From contig JALUTQ010000032.1 of assembly GCA_032718865.1 (NCBI GenBank), forward strand, positions 1-64,000: DNA of 64,000 nt. Reading direction: 5' to 3'. The DNA is from Tilletia caries. Lineage: Eukaryota > Basidiomycota > Exobasidiomycetes > Tilletiales > Tilletiaceae. The notes under the pieces were generated by a model. That model was not told the origin of the DNA, ran no database searches, and was given only the letters and a program-made list of their open reading frames with translations. Shown one piece after another: positions 54,424 to 64,000 of this stretch; within the stretch, counting starts at the first letter, position 1; every line of letters starts with the position of its first letter. The position numbers were made by a program, and so were the translations under genes.

Positions 54424-55044
54424 ATGGGGCATACATCGCAAGAAGCGGCCGAGGTCCTCCTCAAGCACGCATCAAATAACTTCTCGACCGACAACGTCTC
54501 CATCATGGTCGTTCGCTTTGCTGTCAAGGGGGAGAATGCGGCCGACGTGAGTGTAGATACGACTCGAGGCGCCGACAGTGTTGGTGCTGATGCTGGTGCC
54601 AGTGCCGATGCTGACGGCGAAGGTCAGATAGCTGCAGCTGGGGATGTAGCTGAAGATGGTGCTGAAGATGGTGCTGAAGATGTAGCACCTGCGACAGAAA
54701 AGGCATCGGCGGAAGGCGAACCTACAACATTGTCTACATCAGGGATCGCAAGATTTCGTTACTCGATGCTAAGGCGACCATCAGGTCCTCGAAGCAGGGA
54801 ATCGAACGACAATGGTTCGTCCCGACCACCGTTTCGTTACGATACCAGGCCGGTTCAAGGGGCTCTTTATGCGAAGGAGAAAAGGGAGGGGATTGGGAAC
54901 GTTACCCGTTCTTCCAGCCCGGTTCACGTTCAGTTCTTCTTCCTCATCGCCTCCATTCTCCATCGTTCGTTATCCATTGCAATCACACACAAAGCTCAAT
55001 CCTTGTCCTTGCTGTCTCCATATATACATCAGATCACTTTTTGA
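54424..55044 (+). pseudogene. PP2C-type protein phosphatase, C-terminal fragment
   Basis: The first ~35 residues after 54424 read SQEAAEVLLKHASNNF followed by STDNVSIMVVRF. This is the last helix and strand of the PP2C fold, with the metal-binding Asp in the DN motif. The ~250 residues that should precede it, including the RxxMED and DG-D motifs, are absent upstream. After it comes an Ala/Asp/Glu-rich tail (GAEDGAEDVA) and basic sequence of doubtful reality to 55044. It is most likely a gene remnant created by a rearrangement. Confidence 0.6.
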
Positions 55045-55301
55045 ACCAAATTGTTTGGCTGTTCTGTTTGTCTGAGAACGTATCTTTGTACCGCGGGCAA
55101 CGGTGTGGGTCATACGGTTTACGGAACAACGTGTACATGGATTGATTGGTGGAATGGTTGTGTGATATATTTGGGTGATGATGCGAGATATGTGAAGGAG
55201 TGCGTCCATAGCATGAGCGGATGGAGTATTTCTTATGCCTCGACCGATCGCCCGTCATAATTAGAGTCCCCTCCTCGCCAGCCGCCCTAGACCACGGCGT
55301 T

Positions 55302-55908
55302 CACCCAGACGGTGTGCGGTCCAGCAGGAGACACGATGAAAGGCGTAGACTCCGACTGTGGGTATCGGGGGGACAATGAGGCGATCTGGTCAGCTCAAGA
55401 GCGGAAGGAGTACATGAAGAACTCTTGACTCACCACAGCGTTGGTGCCAGTATCGAATCGAGCCTTGATCGGTCCTCCTCCTGGAAGTCCACCGAGCTTG
55501 AGCGTCGACCGATATTCACCAAGATGGATGGTCAGAGTTGCGTTGCGGAATTCCATCAAGACTTTGACGCCATCCTTGTACAGATACGTAATTCCGTCAC
55601 CTTCAGATGAGCATGGTAGGGGAGGAGCGACGTGATTCAGCACATTGAAATCATTTATTATGGCTGCTGCAAAGGTACACACCAGTAGACCAAGTATCGT
55701 ACGCGGATGGCCCCGAAAGGTGGTAGTAAGGGCCGGAGCTCCAGCTGCTGTCCTGCTGGATGTTGACGCAGTGGAAACCAGACGTGTTGCAGATGTCTTT
55801 GAAGGTTTCGTCGTCCTCGGCGCGGAGTTGCGTAGATGCAGGACTGGCCACCGCAGCGCAAGCGAGAAGAGGAACGAGGAAAAGCTTGGACCAGACTGCC
55901 GAAATCAT
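55302..55908 (-). CDS. Small secreted protein A (effector-like)
   Basis: Three exons on the minus strand: 55908-55683, 55600-55434, 55355-55302 (about 148 residues; the last exon and its frame are uncertain). The N-terminus MISAVWSKLFLVPLLACAAVASP is a signal peptide. The mature part has DICNTSGFHCVNIQ (two Cys) then GDGITYLYKDGVKVLMEFRNATLTIHLGEY and a Gly-rich loop. It is related to the protein of 56743: same layout, C-x6-HCV motif, beta-rich second exon and intron positions. Secreted, extracellular. Function unknown; an effector or cell-surface role is inferred only from size and context. Confidence 0.62.
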
Positions 55909-56742
55909 CTTGAAGATCTGAAAGGAGGGGAGGATGTTCTTGAATTCTGTCACAGCGAGGAGGCGAGGGGGAGGAGAATGAATTCTATCACAGCGAGGAG
56001 GAGAAAGATAAGCGAACGCAGCAGCTGCGGGACAGACGAAGGATTGACCTGGTATACCCAGCCTTTCTATGTGTCTTTTCCTGCGGCCTCTCAGGGCATG
56101 TCGCCGGAAGGCACGTTCCCTGTGGACATCGCTGCAGCACGTACTCTGACAGCTTGCATATGTGACTGACAGGCGCGGATCGCCTTTTTGAAGATAGGTG
56201 ACCGGTGACTGGTACACTGACGAGGCGCGGGCGTCATTGTGTATCAGAGGGCATGTCTGGTCTTGGGCCTCGGTAACATCTCATATCTCATTCATCATGT
56301 CTCGGAAAGAGGAGCGAGCGAGCGGCTGTGGATGTATCTCGAGGCCATATGAGATCCATCTCAGTAACAGAGGCAAGGAAACTCCGTCTGTCCGCGCAGA
56401 TCTTCAGTGTATAAAGTATCGAGCGCTTCAAAATTCTCATCGCGCTGAGGTCAATCTCTCCGGAACAGAGCATCAGAGCAGCACGGTTCGCGAGCGACGG
56501 TCTTGGAGCGTCTTGGCCTCCTGCAGGAACATGAACTATCTCAGTCAGTCCTGTGCAAGTTGCTGTGTGATCCGTGTGCGAGGGACAAAGAGCTGTGCAG
56601 CTGTGCGGTGCGGTAGCGGAGAGTATAGTATAAGTGATGGCCTGGAGCAACGTTCACATCGACTCCGCTACACTGACCCACTCACTTTCGTATCCGTCCA
56701 CATCCTTGTCCCTCCTTGCCCTTTTGCGTCAGGTCCATCTCC
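55909..56742. other. Shared region between two divergent secreted-protein genes
   Basis: About 830 bp without a supported gene. A near-repeat AATTCTrTCACAGCGAGGAGG occurs twice (~55943 and ~55981). Confidence 0.5.
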
Positions 56743-57315
56743 ATGTTCGTCTCTGTCGCTTCACTCCTTGCCCTTGCGGTTCTCGGGCTCGATGCGGTCA
56801 GCGCGCTGGATGCCGGCGAAGACAGCTGCGAGCAGGGAAACAATCACTGTGTCTACGTCACCAAGACCTTGGCGGAAGACTTCTACTTCAAGAATGCCAC
56901 CTTCCGTTCTTTCACAAAGGAGTGTGAGTGTTCAGCTCTCTGCATTGCTGCGTAGGGACGGTTTCTTCCTAACGGTATTCTACGCTTCGTATTGCTTTCA
57001 GCGGACGGAACCTACGTCTTCTTGTACGACGAGCCCGAGAACGGGACCCAAGACGTTCTTTACTACAAGAACAACGCAATCTTCTACTCCTTTAAGCAGT
57101 ACTTCAACGTCCTCTCGCTCGACCGTACTGACGGCTCCCTCTCAGTTCATTGGACGAAGACGCCTGGAACGGTGAGCAACGCGACCTTGGACCTTTGACA
57201 CCACGGAGGTACTCACATGACTGAACTACGTACGCTCTTTTTCGATCAGGCGAGCTTTGGACACCCCCTTGGGTCGAAGACCAAGAACGATGCTTTGGTC
57301 TTCACTCTTCATTAA
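56743..57315 (+). CDS. Small secreted protein B (effector-like)
   Basis: Exons 56743-56923, 57002-57171 and 57250-57315 (introns 78 nt each) give 138 residues. The signal peptide MFVSVASLLALAVLGLDAVSA is followed by DSCEQGNNHCVYVTK, then DGTYVFLYDEPENGTQDVLYY and FYSFKQYFNVLSLDRTDGSL, likely beta strands, and a short third exon ending DALVFTLH. It shares the exon plan and motif order with the minus-strand gene at 55302-55908, so both come from an old duplication with inversion. Rapid divergence after duplication is typical of secreted effectors; the role here is not known. Confidence 0.75.
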
Positions 57316-58290
57316 GGTCCACCACACGCAATCGATCAACGGCTGGGCAAGCGAAGTACTGCACGCAGCAATCAGATCGCTCTAGTGCGAGTCCCGAATG
57401 TCATCGTCGTGGAAAAGACTCCTAATGTATTTGATCAGACAGGGAATAGGTTCCAGCTGGAATCTTTGTTGAATCGCAGAGTTGGGCTCATGATGTTCAT
57501 GCACCCATTCCCTAGCAGCCCGGATTGAGGGTCCATCAGCCATCTTGCGTCCTAGAAAAACGTTCTGTTCGTGACAACATATATCTACTTCTGCTAATAT
57601 GGACCGGAGTACACTTGAGACATATGCAGCAGAGTGATACGTCGGGGGAACGTTCGTATGCTATACATATGTACATAAAGTAAGGGAGAATGAAGCTGCT
57701 TGTCTGTTTGTGAAAGGGTAAGGTAACTTTTGTTTGTTGCGCTAATCTCACGCTTGTACCGTTGTACGTAGGAAATACGAAGGAACGAGAGACCGCAAAG
57801 GAGGACAACAGGGAGTGGAGAACGGCCTGGCGTCACACTTGATGTCCCTGGAGGTCATCTCGCTCCCTTTCCGCGGGTCGCTGAAACTTTGGCGAGGCGA
57901 ATCGCGAAGTGAGGACGATTCGATGAGGAGAGATGAAGCGGCCGAAATAAGTATGTATCGAGCAAAGACTTTTGGTGCAAGTTCAAGTGGAAGAGTGAAC
58001 AAAATCTCCGTTGCTCGCCCTTCATGTCGGGTGTCCAGGTGTCCATACGAGGTCATGCACAAGGCACGCAAGTCAGGATCTCAAGCTCAGGCGGCGCGAA
58101 GATTATCCAAGCCAGATGGAACACCGTAAACTGTCACACTGAGACCTGAGTTCAACAGTCAATTCGAGATTTGTGAAAGGCTTGAAGTGTAGCACACTGG
58201 GATGTGACGGCGCAGGTGAGGGGTAGGGGTCAGAAGTTGGGTTGGGGAGGCGGGCGTGAGCCAAAAAGAAAAAAATTGCAAAAAGTATTT
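57316..58290. other. Intergenic
   Basis: No supported gene between secreted protein B and the tRNA gene. Confidence 0.5.
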
Positions 58291-58385
58291 TGATGAGAGT
58301 GGGATTCGAACCCACGCCCTTTCGGACTACGGAATTAATTAAGGTCAACCTTAACGTAGCGCCTTAACCGCTCGGCCATCTCACC
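58291..58385 (-). tRNA. tRNA-Leu (anticodon AAG) with 16-nt intron
   Basis: On the minus strand the acceptor GGTGAGA pairs with TCTCATC (one G-U), discriminator A. Box A TGGCCGAGCGG and box B GGTTCGAATCC are consensus. Anticodon stem CTACG/CGTAG; loop TTAAGG-[16-nt intron]-C, so the anticodon AAG sits at 58350-58352 and the intron follows base 37. The intron contains CCTTAA, complementary to the anticodon region, as usual in fungal tRNA introns. The variable arm TCCGAAAGGGC marks class II. T5 and T7 runs downstream (58265-58285 on +) act as Pol III terminator. Confidence 0.95.
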
Positions 58386-59298
58386 CTCTTACGTAATCTA
58401 TGTGCTAACATTTTAAATATAAACCATGAGGAAATTTCCAAAGCGGCCGATGCCTTATACTGACTGGGTTTTTAAGCGGTCAACGCCTCATTAAATGGGA
58501 TTAAACGCCTACATTTATTCAAAAAGGGCGGTGACGGCCCGAATCAAGGAGGAATTATTTCTGTCAGCTGGGCGGAGAGCCTCCCCAATTCTCCCAACCC
58601 CAAGGCCAAAGGTATGAAGCACAGTAGTAAAGTAAACGATGTATGAGCAGGATGAGGTTTAGTAGCCGTCCTCGCACCCGTGTGAGAAATGAGAAATGCA
58701 CCAGAGTTCAAGATTTGAGTTTTGGGGGATGAGCGCGAGCTCGAACGCCGTGTTCCGCCGCTGCGTGCGGTCCGGGGAACTAGCGGCGCTAGGAAAGGGG
58801 AGGAACGCACGGGGAGGAGGGTGGGACAGCAAGGAACACAGAGAGGATTCGAACGAGCCTGATGCCTGATCGCTATCTGGCGAGGGAGAACGTCGTGTAG
58901 AGAGAGAAGGATAGCGCGGAGCAGGGGTGAGGAAGAGAATTTTCATCGGACAGAGGAGCCTGACCGTACCTCATCTCATAAGTCAACTCAGTTAATAAGA
59001 AACATTGGGAAAGGGCTGCGCCCTGCCGCTGAAGGCCACACAAAAGGTCTCAGCCGGCCGTCTGTCGACGCGCCTTCACCACGCCGACTTTGGCAGTGGT
59101 CACTCAGTGCCGTTCTGATGCAGTTCTGCGTCAGCTTGCTATTTTCAGAACTAAAGCGCTTTTGGAAATTGACAACCTCCACATCTTTCCGATTCTCCCA
59201 CGCGTCGATCTTCTCAAGATTCCCTGACCTTCGCTCCACTCAACTCACAATTCCGACAGCATCGAGCAAGGCAAGAGCTTCAGCGCGCGCGGAAACGG
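58386..59298. other. Intergenic and promoter of gene 59299
   Basis: No supported gene. From ~59110 the sequence is homologous to the region upstream of gene 32325-36026, with shared blocks such as GTTCTGATGC and CTCCACATCTTTCCGATTCTC. Confidence 0.55.
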
Positions 59299-62200
59299 AT
59301 GGAGCGGATTGCGAGCGCGCAGTGGCTAAGGCTGCAGCGAGCCATCGGCCGGGCCGTCATCCGGATACCACCCGACGCTGCGGCTGGACGAGCGATCTGC
59401 TCTTCTGCTACGTCCTCAGCACGACGCAGCGATGCGGAATCAAGTACGGCGGCTGCTGCTCATAGCGCGAGGGAAGCGCGTCCGGCGGGGATGTCGGCCA
59501 AGGCGTGGGGGAAGCAGAGACAGCGGTCGGAAGCGGCGCCGGCGGTCATCAGCGAGCTGCCTTCGCCGTACCCAGAAAGCTCAGCGTCGCACAAGACCTT
59601 CCACGCCGACGTCAACGAGCTCGCGCATTCAGCCGCGCATTCAGCAGCGCACGACGGAGCGGAGTCGGCAGCGGCGTGCTCAGCGCAGGCGTGGCTCGAA
59701 GTACTCAGTCCGTCGGCTTCCTCCTCCTACGCGACCTCGGCGCCGTACTTGCTCTCCACCGGCGCATTCTACACCCCACCTCTCCCCGGGCCCGGCGGAC
59801 GGGCGCTCCTGGCTCGGCTACATTCACACCTGGTCGCCAGTCAGATCTACTCTGTTGCCGATGCGGAGCTCGCGCTCAGGGTGCTGAACCGTCACTGTGT
59901 CCTCGGCACCACCCAGCCTGACTCGGCCGCAGCTTGGCCGCCAGTCATCGATTCTGGCGGTCAGGCTTCAACTTCAGCTTCTCATCGCAACGATCTGGAT
60001 ACCGCTGCGAATCAACTACAGCTCATCTCTACCTTTTCTCGCAATGTCGACGTCACTCTGGACATGGTCTCAGCCGCTCTCGAGCGCATCTTGCGCGATC
60101 TAGGAGCATCCCACCTTGTGCTCGACTGCGCAAATCTCGTCGTCCGACTTGCCGTGCGCTTCCGAGCACAGATCGAATCTGCATCAAGTCTTCGATCGCG
60201 AGATCGCAGACGGCGGCCTCGATTCGCAGCGTTCCGGCGCCGTGGAAGCGCGTACAACAAAGCGAACAGCTTCCGACAGATCTTCCACAGGCTCGCGCAT
60301 TTAATCCCTCACCGGCCCGACCGCCGCAACGTCAAAGCAGCAGTGAACCTTCTCAAATCGGTCGTCGTCCTCTGCAACATTCCATTGAAGCTCGCCGTCC
60401 TCAAGAACACGAACGTCTGGCCGCCCTATTCGGCAGTCCCAGCCATGCGCCTATCGGAGACTCGGGCAAGTAATCTGCCTCGCAAACGAACGCGGCGCAA
60501 GGCGTTATTCGGAGCGGAGCTGTGTCGCGATGTGGCCAGGGCGCTGTTGGATGCTCCGTCCCAGGACGAGGCCAGCGCAGCAAGTCCGGCCAGACAGCTC
60601 GGCTCACTCCAGCCAGTCACGGTGCCCCGTCAGGCCTGGCTGGTCGACGATCGCGGGGAGCTTGCGTCCACCTCCGTCTGCGGTCTGCGGAGCAGCAAGA
60701 GACCGGCCTTCCTCAGCTTCACTCTTGCGCGAGCGTGCGTTCTTGCCATACATGCGGTGGGCTTGATGAAAGGGCGGAAGGGTGGGCGGGACAGGACGTT
60801 CGAGGATTGTCATCTTTGCTCGGAGGACTACGATGCGGCGGTTCGGGCACTTGTTCTGCATGGACCTGAGACGAAGCATGGAATCAATCGGGAGCATGTG
60901 ATGAAGCGATTCCTCGCTATTATTAAAAGGACGGACAGAGAGGCAGCCACATGGAGCTCCCTTTCTCGACGATCTTCGATCACGTCAGCCCACTCCGAGC
61001 CGCGCACGAATCCACATCAAGCGAGTCGGCTTGCGTACTACCTCCACACGTTACGCAAACAGGCCGAGGCTTCCTCGGTCGGTGACGGTCACGCCAGGAG
61101 ACTTGCCGCTCTTCTCCGACGTCGGATCAGGGCTGTCATTCGCGACAATGCAGGGCCTATTCTGGGCTCCCGTTGCCCGTCGCTATGGTCGCCCGACGAT
61201 ACCTCCGAGAAGCAAGTTGTTGAGATCCAACATCCAGAGGACTCGGCGTCAGACGTGGGGCTGGACTTCCTTCGGGAAGCCTTGCGTGCTCTTGCTCGCG
61301 ACCCCAAAATCCCAATGGACGAGGTGGTTGAGCTCTTCCGGGTTCATGAGTCTTCGGACGCCGATGTGGGAGAGGGACAACATCACAGCCAGGCACTTCT
61401 GCGAGAGCTCCAACATGACTCTCGTTCGGTCGCCCAGGTGATCTTCGGTCTGACGCTCCGAGCAAAGCGGGGGATCGCAGAGTGGACTGCCATCGACGTC
61501 GTCTGGAACATGGCGGTGGATCGGCGACGCTCGTTGACTGGCTCGTTCGATCCTATCTCTGTTGCGTACTTGCGGTCGCAGAAGCGGAGGTCGGAGCAGG
61601 CGGGTCCGGGCGGCAGCAGAGGGGCGATCCTGATTCGTGCGCTTATGCAGGTGTGGGAGCAGGCGCGTCTCAAAGCTGCCTTTTGCACTGGGGAGGAGGA
61701 ACAACAGCACCGACAGGTGCCTACTGTGTCGATCCGGCTCGCAACCGATATCATCTCGGAAGCCGGATCCTCCCTCGGCCAAACTGCCACTGCGCTCTCG
61801 TTCTGGCAGATGCTGCACAGGACCGACGCAGAGACGGCCCTCGCCTGGCGAACGTTCTCTGCCATGCTGACCACGGTCGCTGCGGCCGAGCGGACGCGGC
61901 TGAGCCAGGGTATGGAAGGGCTGCCCTGGCGTCGGAGCGTCGCTGCACCCCCCCTGGCGTCGGGTGGACCTGCGATGACGGGCATGCTGGCTCGACAGCT
62001 CTTCCGGCGATGTCTGTTCCAGCAGCATCCGGCGCTGGCACCCTGGTCTGAGACGGCGCCTCGGAATCCGCTGGAGGACGTCGAAGCGGGCGGGGCGGAG
62101 GGGATGCGGTCGTTCAGTCTGTTCGGGAGCATCCTGCTCAGAGCTAAGGTTAGAGGAGGTCGGTTCTTCCCCTGGGCTCAGTCGATCACGAGTGGGGAAC

Positions 62201-62766
62201 AGCCGGGAGAATTGCTTGCTCCTTCGCTTACGGCTGTGGACCGGCAGCGGCCTGCGTATATCAACTTCAACGCCAAGCTGTTCGAGGCGTACGTGATGCT
62301 CTTGCATACGATGACCGTTCCTAACAGTCAACTCGTACAAGCTGCGACGATGCAAGGATCGCCCGTCATGTCCAGCGGCGGCTCCTTTTTCGTAGATACG
62401 GTCAACGCCGACGCTGTCTCGCAATCGGGCCTACAGACCCCGCCGTCGAATCCGAAAACAGGGATCACACCCCATCAGGACTCCGCAGCCCTCGAACCAC
62501 CAACGCAAGACGAGCTCCTCCTCGTCCTCGCCTGGATGCGAACCCTCCGCGTGCGTCCCTCGCGCGAGACGCTCTACATCCTCTGCATCCACCTCCTCGA
62601 GACGCTCCCGCCCGGGCTGGTCAGGCCGGACCAGCCCGCGGGGCCGTTGACGGAGTGGTTGCAGCGCTGGCTGGGCTGGATGTCGGTGCCTAGTGAGGAT
62701 CGGGTTGTGATGTGGTTGAGGGGGGTGAAGATGAGGATGAGGCAGTCGGGGAATGTGTGGGGCTAG
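59299..62766 (+). CDS. PPR-like large protein, family copy B
   Basis: Single exon, 1155 residues, ATG 59299 (MERIASAQWLRLQRAIGR). The upstream presequence-like frame seen in copy A is broken here by indels, so this start is preferred. Residues 1-375 are almost identical to copy A (32325-36026). From about residue 380 (nucleotide ~60375) only ~35-40% similarity remains. The C-terminal block is conserved (YINFNAKLFEAYVMLLHTMTV, LLLVLAWMRTLRVRPS). The chain is helical and Arg-rich, with PPR-like helix pairs (SEDYDAAVRALVLHG). Function unknown; a mitochondrial RNA-related role is inferred. Confidence 0.75.
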   Translation: MERIASAQWLRLQRAIGRAVIRIPPDAAAGRAICSSATSSARRSDAESSTAAAAHSAREARPAGMSAKAWGKQRQRSEAAPAVISELPSPYPESSASHKTFHADVNELAHSAAHSAAHDGAESAAACSAQAWLEVLSPSASSSYATSAPYLLSTGAFYTPPLPGPGGRALLARLHSHLVASQIYSVADAELALRVLNRHCVLGTTQPDSAAAWPPVIDSGGQASTSASHRNDLDTAANQLQLISTFSRNVDVTLDMVSAALERILRDLGASHLVLDCANLVVRLAVRFRAQIESASSLRSRDRRRRPRFAAFRRRGSAYNKANSFRQIFHRLAHLIPHRPDRRNVKAAVNLLKSVVVLCNIPLKLAVLKNTNVWPPYSAVPAMRLSETRASNLPRKRTRRKALFGAELCRDVARALLDAPSQDEASAASPARQLGSLQPVTVPRQAWLVDDRGELASTSVCGLRSSKRPAFLSFTLARACVLAIHAVGLMKGRKGGRDRTFEDCHLCSEDYDAAVRALVLHGPETKHGINREHVMKRFLAIIKRTDREAATWSSLSRRSSITSAHSEPRTNPHQASRLAYYLHTLRKQAEASSVGDGHARRLAALLRRRIRAVIRDNAGPILGSRCPSLWSPDDTSEKQVVEIQHPEDSASDVGLDFLREALRALARDPKIPMDEVVELFRVHESSDADVGEGQHHSQALLRELQHDSRSVAQVIFGLTLRAKRGIAEWTAIDVVWNMAVDRRRSLTGSFDPISVAYLRSQKRRSEQAGPGGSRGAILIRALMQVWEQARLKAAFCTGEEEQQHRQVPTVSIRLATDIISEAGSSLGQTATALSFWQMLHRTDAETALAWRTFSAMLTTVAAAERTRLSQGMEGLPWRRSVAAPPLASGGPAMTGMLARQLFRRCLFQQHPALAPWSETAPRNPLEDVEAGGAEGMRSFSLFGSILLRAKVRGGRFFPWAQSITSGEQPGELLAPSLTAVDRQRPAYINFNAKLFEAYVMLLHTMTVPNSQLVQAATMQGSPVMSSGGSFFVDTVNADAVSQSGLQTPPSNPKTGITPHQDSAALEPPTQDELLLVLAWMRTLRVRPSRETLYILCIHLLETLPPGLVRPDQPAGPLTEWLQRWLGWMSVPSEDRVVMWLRGVKMRMRQSGNVWG

Positions 62767-62958
62767 GATGGAACTGTATACACGTTGAGACTCTCCCTTG
62801 TTCATGCATGCTCACTTTCGCTTATGCTTATCATGGATCGATTCCTGTGTCCCTCTCCACGGAGACGTTGTGACGACTTCAACGCACGCACGAACAGTCA
62901 GGGAAGAGCGTGTATACATTTCATTGATTTTCGTATGATGAAGAGAAGGTGGTGCTTA

Positions 62959-64000
62959 CTACTCCAGAGCCCACGCATCCTCCTCGTCCTCCTCCACCTC
63001 GACCGGGGCGGTCACAGGAATGGCTGAAGTTGTCGCAGCCGCAGAAGTTCGGTTGTCAGAACCGGCGGAAGGGACAGGATCGGATGGAGGGTCCACTGGT
63101 GCCGCCGCCGCCGCCGCTGCTGCTGCTGCCGCTACCGCTACCGCTACCGCTACCTCCGACTCCAGAGCCCAGGCGTCCTCTTCCTCGTCCTCCTCCACTT
63201 CGACGGGAGCAGCCACTGGAGCTACCAGAGGTGCTGTTGCTGGATGGTCATTTTCATGTCCAGCGGAAGGAATAGAATCATGTGTAGGTTCCATCACAGG
63301 CGCTGCTGCTGCCGCTGCTCCTGCTGACTCCAGTGCCCATGCATCTTGCTCATCCTCATCCTCATCCTCATCCTCCTGTTCAACTGGGGCGCTCACAGGA
63401 GCCGCAAGGGATGCCGTCGCTGGAACGTTGTTGTCGTGACCGACGGAAGGGGTAGGATCTGATGTGGGTTCCAATGTGGGCGCTGCTGTTGCTGCTGCCT
63501 CTGACTGCAGGGCCCAAGCCTCCTCCTCTTCGTTCTCATCCTCCTTCTCGTCCACTACGACCGGAGCGGTCACAGCAGGCTCCAACGTCGTCTCTACCTG
63601 AGGAAGTTCGGCATCAACAGGGGACGGGATCGGGTCGGATGCGGATGTGGGTTCCATCGCTGGCACTGCTGCTGACTCCATATCCTCTTTGTCCTCCTCC
63701 TTCTCCTCCTCCACTTCGACAGGAGCGGCCGCTTGAACTGCCAGAGATGCTGTTGTCTGAGAATCGTCGTCGTCGTCGTTATGACCGACGGAAGGGGTAT
63801 GATCAGATTTAAGTTCCAGTGTTGGCGCTGCCGAGGCCGAGGCTGAGGCTACTGGCGCTGCTGCTGCAGCTGACTGCAGTGCCCAAGCGTCGTCCTCGCC
63901 CTCCTCCAGTTCGACAGGAGCGGCCGCTGGAAGCTCCCGAGACGCTGTCGCTAGAGAATTGTTGTCATGATCAGATGGGGGAGGAAGAGAATCGGAGGTA
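62959..64000 (-). CDS. Acidic repeat protein with DAWALES motif (5' part outside window)
   Basis: A continuous minus-strand frame from the right window edge to a TAG at 62959-62961. It consists of degenerate ~65-80 residue repeats: an acidic block (VEVEEDEEED), the motif DAWALES/EAWALQS (five copies plus one degraded to KEDMESA), a poly-Ala stretch, then PTxDPxPSxGHDN and an Ala/Pro-rich link. The last copy ends DAWALE-stop; the TAG overlaps a GTAAGC donor-like site, so a further exon is possible. It is disordered by composition, and no known family is recognised. The conserved Trp in each acidic block suggests a short linear binding motif. Confidence 0.6.
   Translation of the reverse strand, partial: TSDSLPPPSDHDNNSLATASRELPAAAPVELEEGEDDAWALQSAAAAAPVASASASAAPTLELKSDHTPSVGHNDDDDDSQTTASLAVQAAAPVEVEEEKEEDKEDMESAAVPAMEPTSASDPIPSPVDAELPQVETTLEPAVTAPVVVDEKEDENEEEEAWALQSEAAATAAPTLEPTSDPTPSVGHDNNVPATASLAAPVSAPVEQEDEDEDEDEQDAWALESAGAAAAAAPVMEPTHDSIPSAGHENDHPATAPLVAPVAAPVEVEEDEEEDAWALESEVAVAVAVAAAAAAAAAAAPVDPPSDPVPSAGSDNRTSAAATTSAIPVTAPVEVEEDEEDAWALE

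Noticed and set aside
61249..62424. 391-codon minus-strand frame opposite PPR-like copy B
   Set aside because: Arg-rich shadow; the + frame is conserved among three paralogues and this one is not.

Overview
This window looks like a basidiomycete subtelomere. The evidence is TTAGGG-type telomeric repeats, short GT-AG introns of about 70-85 nt, an intron-bearing tRNA-Leu, and GC-rich genes coding for eIF2-gamma, a POP3-like RNase P/MRP subunit and a DCG1-like racemase. The species cannot be named from the sequence. The telomeric repeats at 14247-14508 read CCCTAA on the + strand, so the chromosome end lies to the left. The window start is therefore the distal side.

Distal block (1-14246). One partial and three complete head-to-tail copies (4.20-4.23 kb each) of a Penelope-like retroelement (PLE) of the endonuclease-lacking, telomere-associated type (Athena/Coprina-like). 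Each unit has an N-terminal coiled-coil/Lys-rich region fused to a PLE reverse transcriptase, a 72-nt tRNA-like segment followed by a T-run, an A/T-rich hairpin, and a type I hammerhead ribozyme about 70 nt before its 3' end. The 3' end of the last unit joins telomeric repeats directly. Two very short 5'-truncated copies (57 and 81 nt) with the same 3' end sit between telomeric tracts. The innermost tract is fused to the middle of an LTR-retrotransposon gag gene (14509-16003, minus) that still has its leader, primer-binding site and a probable LTR. This reads as a chromosome break inside a retrotransposon, healed by telomerase and then extended by repeated PLE additions.

Gene-poor zone (16.4-23 kb). 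No confident gene; there are splice-site-like motifs, microsatellites and one weak acidic gene candidate.

Genes from 23 to 64 kb. In order: a large Ser-rich protein (23067-27194, +); a 5-oxoprolinase lacking its HyuA half (27954-30549, -); twin mitochondrial-like basic proteins (31196 and 38893, both +); a family of three ~1200-residue PPR-like proteins (32325-36026 minus, 46171-49884 plus, 59299-62766 plus); a MITE-like element with a Tc1/mariner (DD34E) element nested inside it (36125-38361); eIF2-gamma (40189-41680); a DCG1-like Asp/Glu racemase (41840-42822, -); POP3 (43262-45823); an unknown three-exon gene (51107-53000); a PP2C C-terminal relic (54424); two divergent related small secreted proteins (55302-55908 minus, 56743-57315 plus); tRNA-Leu(AAG) with an intron (58291-58385, -); and the 3' part of an acidic repeat protein running off the right edge.

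The genes do not form one pathway. The layout shows a housekeeping segment (eIF2-gamma, racemase, POP3) embedded in a dynamic subtelomere of duplicated families, gene fragments, nested transposons and secreted-protein genes.
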